64,000 nucleotides of DNA from CAVSJA01 sp963728145 (GTDB taxonomy: Bacteria > Bacteroidota > Bacteroidia > Chitinophagales > Chitinophagaceae): contig CAVSJA010000008.1 of assembly GCA_963728145.1 (NCBI GenBank), positions 372,001 to 436,000 of the forward strand, written 5' to 3'. Position 1 is the stretch's first letter. Each line of letters starts with the position of its first letter. The notes below the pieces were generated by a model that saw only the letters and a program-made list of their open reading frames with translations, was not told where the DNA came from and searched no databases. Below are positions 61,083-64,000 of the stretch, piece by piece. The position numbers were made by a program, and so were the translations under genes.

Positions 61083-62387
61083 TTATTTCTTCCACGAATC
61101 CCTTTCTTCAGGAGAAAACTTCCACGGCGCAAAATTGTTTTCAATATTGCTGAACATCGCGTTCCATTCGGGAGTCGCCTTGCTTTCTTCCATTACGAGT
61201 GAGCGACGGAGTTCGAGTATTATCTCAAGCGGACTGATGCTAACGGGACATTCTTCAACGCAGGCATTGCAACTGGTGCAGGCCCAAAGTTCTTCGGTAG
61301 TGATATAATTATGAAGAAGTGATTTTCCATCTTCCTTAAAATTTCCTTCTTTATTGATGATTCTTCCAATTTCTTCTGTTCTATCACGCGTATCCATCAT
61401 GATCTTGCGGGGAGAGAGTTTCTTGCCGGTGATATTCGCCGGACATGCAGCTGTACACCTGCCACACTCAGTACAACTATATGCATCGAGCAGATTTCTC
61501 CAACTGAGGTCAGCAACATCTCTTGCGCCGAACTTCGAAGGTGGAGTCGCCTCTGTCGGTGCCTTGTCGGGTTGCATTGCATAAAGTACCTCCTTTTGGA
61601 TCTCCGGCATATTCCTCATCTTTCCCAATGGCAATAAGCGGGTAAAATAAGCATTAGGAAATGCAAAGATGATATGCAAATGCTTCGACCAGGGAAGATA
61701 GTTTAGAAAGGCAAATATGCCGACGATATGTAGCCACCAGGCGCTTCTTTCAATTATTAATAGTGTCGAATTGGATGAATCTGCAAGAGTTGGTGCGATC
61801 AGCCCTGATACGAGGAAATTGCCAGTATCCGCATAATGTGGGGCGTTATTCAATTGCAATGCCCGATCAGTCGCATTCATCGTGAGGAAAAGACACATCA
61901 AAATGATCTCTGTAATAAGGATATAGTTCGCATCGCTTCTTGGCCAACCGTCGAGTTCTTTTTGATTCAGCCTTTTTACCCGCATTACATTCCTGCGGAT
62001 CAAAAAAGCAATACAGGCCACCAGGACAAGTATCGCAAGAAATTCAAAGCCGTTTATAAGGAAGGTATAGAACCCGCGCAGCATCGGCATGAATAAACGA
62101 TGTGTGCCGAGTATGCCATCGAGAATGATCTCAAGTACTTCGAGATTGATAATAATGAAACCAACGTAGATAAAAATATGCAACAAGGCAACCATCGGCC
62201 TCTTGAACATCTTCTTTTGACCAAGCGCAAGCAACATAACATTCTTCCATCTTTCACCTTTCCGATCGCTGAAATCTTCATCCTTACCCAAACGGATATT
62301 CCTCACGATCTCCCGAATCTTTTTCGTGAAAAACCAGATAGCGAAGATTGTTATGAGAATGAAGAGACCCTGTTGGATGTAGCTCAT
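61083..62387 (-). CDS. Membrane Fe-S oxidoreductase subunit with two 4Fe-4S clusters
   Basis: A 434-residue protein. N-terminal half has five or six helices with NarI-like haem-binding His candidates (LLHIFIYVGFIIINLEV; AWWLHIVGIFAFLNYLPWSK). C-terminal half carries two [4Fe-4S] motifs CTECGRCTAACPAN (about 302-315) and CTSCNACVEECPVSISP (about 363-379). The likely partner CCG subunit is at 50173. Electron acceptor and donor unknown. Confidence 0.88.
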   Translation of the reverse strand: MSYIQQGLFILITIFAIWFFTKKIREIVRNIRLGKDEDFSDRKGERWKNVMLLALGQKKMFKRPMVALLHIFIYVGFIIINLEVLEIILDGILGTHRLFMPMLRGFYTFLINGFEFLAILVLVACIAFLIRRNVMRVKRLNQKELDGWPRSDANYILITEIILMCLFLTMNATDRALQLNNAPHYADTGNFLVSGLIAPTLADSSNSTLLIIERSAWWLHIVGIFAFLNYLPWSKHLHIIFAFPNAYFTRLLPLGKMRNMPEIQKEVLYAMQPDKAPTEATPPSKFGARDVADLSWRNLLDAYSCTECGRCTAACPANITGKKLSPRKIMMDTRDRTEEIGRIINKEGNFKEDGKSLLHNYITTEELWACTSCNACVEECPVSISPLEIILELRRSLVMEESKATPEWNAMFSNIENNFAPWKFSPEERDSWKK

Positions 62388-62407
62388 GGTATTGCTAAGT
62401 TAGTATT

Positions 62408-62576
62408 TAAGTTGAGAAAGTTGATGGGGTTGATAGGGTTGATGGGGTTGAGTAGTGAACAAGGAATCCAGGATTGTCTTCAATCCTTATCAACTTGTCA
62501 ACCTTGCATTCCCGTCCCGCCGTCGGCGGGAGGAACAACTCAGTCAACCAATCAACTAATCAACCAATCAACTTTT
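62408..62576. repeat. GTTGATGGG inverted array with a CCCGCCGTCGGCGGG hairpin
   Basis: AGTTGATGGGGTTGATAGGG (62419-62450) faces AACCAATCAACTAATCAACC (62537-62570). Inside the right half is CCCGCCGTCGGCGGGAGG (62515-62532). The gap is between divergent genes. Confidence 0.82.
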
Positions 62577-62594
62577 CACACTACATTTGATCCC

Positions 62595-63090
62595 ATGAAA
62601 AAAGACTACATCCTTGACGCCGCTTCTGCCAGTAGAAAACTGGAGCGAATGGCTTATGAGATCGTGGAAAATAATATTGATGAAAAAGAATTGATCCTTG
62701 CGGGAATTCGTGAGAGCGGGAGTGTGGTTGCGAGATGTATCGAGCAGTTACTTGCGAAGATCGGGTCATTAAAAACTACTGTCATTACGCTCAGTCTCGA
62801 TAAGAAGCATCCAAAAGAAGTTAAGATCAGCCAGGATATCGATTTTTCCGGTAAAGTGATTATCGTGATCGATGATGTTGCCAATAGCGGCAAGACTATG
62901 TTATATGCGATGAAGCCTTTTCTCGATTTTCATCCAAAAAAAATTCAAACTCTCGCGCTTGGTTGAGAGAACTCACAAAGCTTATCCGATTTCTACTGAC
63001 TATGTTGGTGTGTCAGTTTCCACAACATTTCAGGAACATATTTATGTTGAAGTAGATGGAGAAAAGGTGACGGGAGCATATTTGAGTTGA
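62595..63090 (+). CDS. Phosphoribosyltransferase family protein, one frameshift
   Basis: Cytosolic protein of about 164 residues resembling PyrR and hypoxanthine-type phosphoribosyltransferases. The PRPP loop is VIIVIDDVANSGKTMLYA (about 94-111). The first frame ends at 62966 with TLALG; removal of one G at about 62963 gives TLALVERTHKAYPISTDYVG and continues to TGA at 63088-63090. The conserved tail is needed for the fold, so a sequence error is likely. Substrate base unknown. Confidence 0.85.
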
Positions 63091-63095
63091 CATCC

Positions 63096-63230
63096 CTCTG
63101 TGTCCTCCGTGCTTCTTTGTGTCCTCTGCGTCCAAAAAATCTACGCCGTTAGGAACTCAGTAAATACAGAATGACTGATGTGCAAGTTTTCGGGACGCAG
63201 AGGACACAAAGGAGCACGGAGGACACAGAG
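63096..63230. repeat. 38-bp inverted repeat, one mismatch
   Basis: CTCTGTGTCCTCCGTGCTTC (63096 to 63133) and its complement (63193-63230) differ at one base. Built from GTGTCCTC-like words. Between a convergent pair; the left arm starts five bases after the phosphoribosyltransferase stop, the right ends five bases before the DUF2279 stop. Confidence 0.93.
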
Positions 63231-63235
63231 AGAGA

Positions 63236-64000
63236 TCAGAAATACAGAAAATAGCCTTTAAATTTCCCTTGTGAATCGAACATCAACGTAGGCGCCGGTA
63301 CTTTCACCATATTAAACAGATAAAAAACCGAGCGAAGAAACTTGCTATTGGTTTTGATTTTGGTGAGATCAATATCTGCTGCAAGATAGAATTGCCTGAT
63401 ACGGGGTATATCGTGCCTTGTTATTTCAACACCGTTTTCATCTTCCCATTTGTTTTCAAACCCACCATACATTCCTTCTGCTCCGTATCCAACAGCAATA
63501 TTCAACCATTTGGGAATTTTTGAATCCTTGAAAAATGAATGTATATTAAAACTCAGCCAATGCGTTTGAGAATTGTAATCTTTCAAAATTTTTTCTGACC
63601 AGGTTGGTCCATAGAGTTGATCAACCCTTCCCTTTAGATCATCAGGATAATCACCGGGATGATAACTTAATTTAAATGCTATTCTTTGTTCTTTCCATCC
63701 CAATTCCTGTGCAATAAAACTTCCGACACCAATACCATTGGCCACCATGTCGCCCCAACTAAATCCCCATTCTTCAGAATAGGCATCCTGGACCTCAATA
63801 ATACTTTGATAGGCCAGCGCGCTCATGCCTCCCATCCATACTGAGGTTTTCTGATTTAATCCTGCCCATTTCCAGGTGCGATAGGAAATTCTGCTGAGGT
63901 TGTAAGAGGTCCACATATGCCCCAGCTTATCCATCTGGTTCCACTCGCTATTATCATTGAAGAAATGGAAATCGGTTTTTGGATAATCCCTGTACCAGGC
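63236..64000 (-). CDS. DUF2279 family protein, truncated by window edge
   Basis: The frame stays open to the window edge; 254 residues are visible. WYRDYPKTDFHFFNDNSEW followed by QMDKLGHMWTSYNLSR is the DUF2279 start, then AYQSIIEVQDAYSEEWGFSW and DMVANGIGVGSFIAQELG. C-terminal part is aromatic and beta-like. Family proteins are predicted lipoprotein or membrane-linked components of unknown function. The true start is beyond 64000. Confidence 0.85.
   Translation of the reverse strand, partial: AWYRDYPKTDFHFFNDNSEWNQMDKLGHMWTSYNLSRISYRTWKWAGLNQKTSVWMGGMSALAYQSIIEVQDAYSEEWGFSWGDMVANGIGVGSFIAQELGWKEQRIAFKLSYHPGDYPDDLKGRVDQLYGPTWSEKILKDYNSQTHWLSFNIHSFFKDSKIPKWLNIAVGYGAEGMYGGFENKWEDENGVEITRHDIPRIRQFYLAADIDLTKIKTNSKFLRSVFYLFNMVKVPAPTLMFDSQGKFKGYFLYF

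Noticed and set aside
1..64000. Prophage, integrative element or insertion sequence
   Set aside because: No integrase, transposase, phage structural gene or tRNA-associated direct repeat was seen; both tRNA genes have ordinary neighbours.

Overview
The window is an ordinary chromosomal stretch from a Bacteroidota bacterium, most likely of the Chitinophagaceae/Chitinophagales type. The evidence is the gene set and its order: rpmB-rpmG-DUF4295-ftsY, a DUF2851 protein, a DHCW-motif cupin, a carboxypeptidase-regulatory-like TonB receptor with a large outer-membrane barrel, an OmpA protein with thrombospondin type-3 repeats, a fused SpmA/SpmB protein, and Bacteroidota-type promoter elements (TTTG-N19-TAnnTTTG). 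There is no sign of a prophage, insertion sequence, CRISPR array or rRNA operon. Two tRNA genes are present, tRNA-His and tRNA-Gly(CCC).

Layout. 0-5 kb: a membrane pyrophosphatase gene (hppA) broken by many one-base shifts, and a large AsmA-like protein, both on the minus strand. 5-15 kb: a TrmH-like RNA methyltransferase, a thioredoxin-like protein, Pcm, a hydrolase divergent from a DUF2520 dehydrogenase, DinB, a subtilase, OmpA and an aldehyde dehydrogenase. 15-21 kb: panB, the ppx-ppk1 polyphosphate pair, then the ribosomal/SRP cluster rpmB-rpmG-DUF4295-ftsY. 21-31 kb: a TlpA-like protein, YchF, a secreted triple rhodanese, SpmAB, a SirB1-like protein, a YcxB-like protein and topA. 31-35 kb: a 5-oxoprolinase operon (pxpB-pxpC-pxpA) ending in an NRAMP-fold transporter that lacks the metal-binding motifs. 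35-42 kb: a disrupted DUF4407 gene, an SGNH hydrolase, two poorly known proteins, a TonB-dependent receptor and DUF445. 42-50 kb: tRNA-His, a tail-specific protease, a KdsC-like phosphatase, UbiA-Maf, DUF2851, tRNA-Gly. 50-55 kb: a cysteine-rich Fe-S protein, tandem duplicated membrane proteins, and a Crp/Fnr regulator followed by YHS-DoxX-YceI. 54.6-57 kb: an overlapping DinB-NRDE-ATP-grasp trio. 57-64 kb: a LysE exporter, a lipoprotein, a cupin divergent from an amino-acid permease, a membrane Fe-S protein, a phosphoribosyltransferase and a DUF2279 protein cut by the window edge.

The most unusual property is between the genes. Nearly every gap carries its own array of 7-9 base tandem repeats, usually arranged as an inverted pair able to form a long hairpin. 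Many arrays begin exactly at, or include, the stop codon of the neighbouring gene. Other gaps hold perfect 19-38 bp inverted repeats, and one holds three ~62-base stem-loop units built on GGTTCGGAAC. The second general property is the clustering of one-base frameshifts in otherwise well-conserved genes (hppA, rpmB, ftsY, topA, DUF4407, the permease, the phosphoribosyltransferase), which points to consensus errors rather than gene decay.
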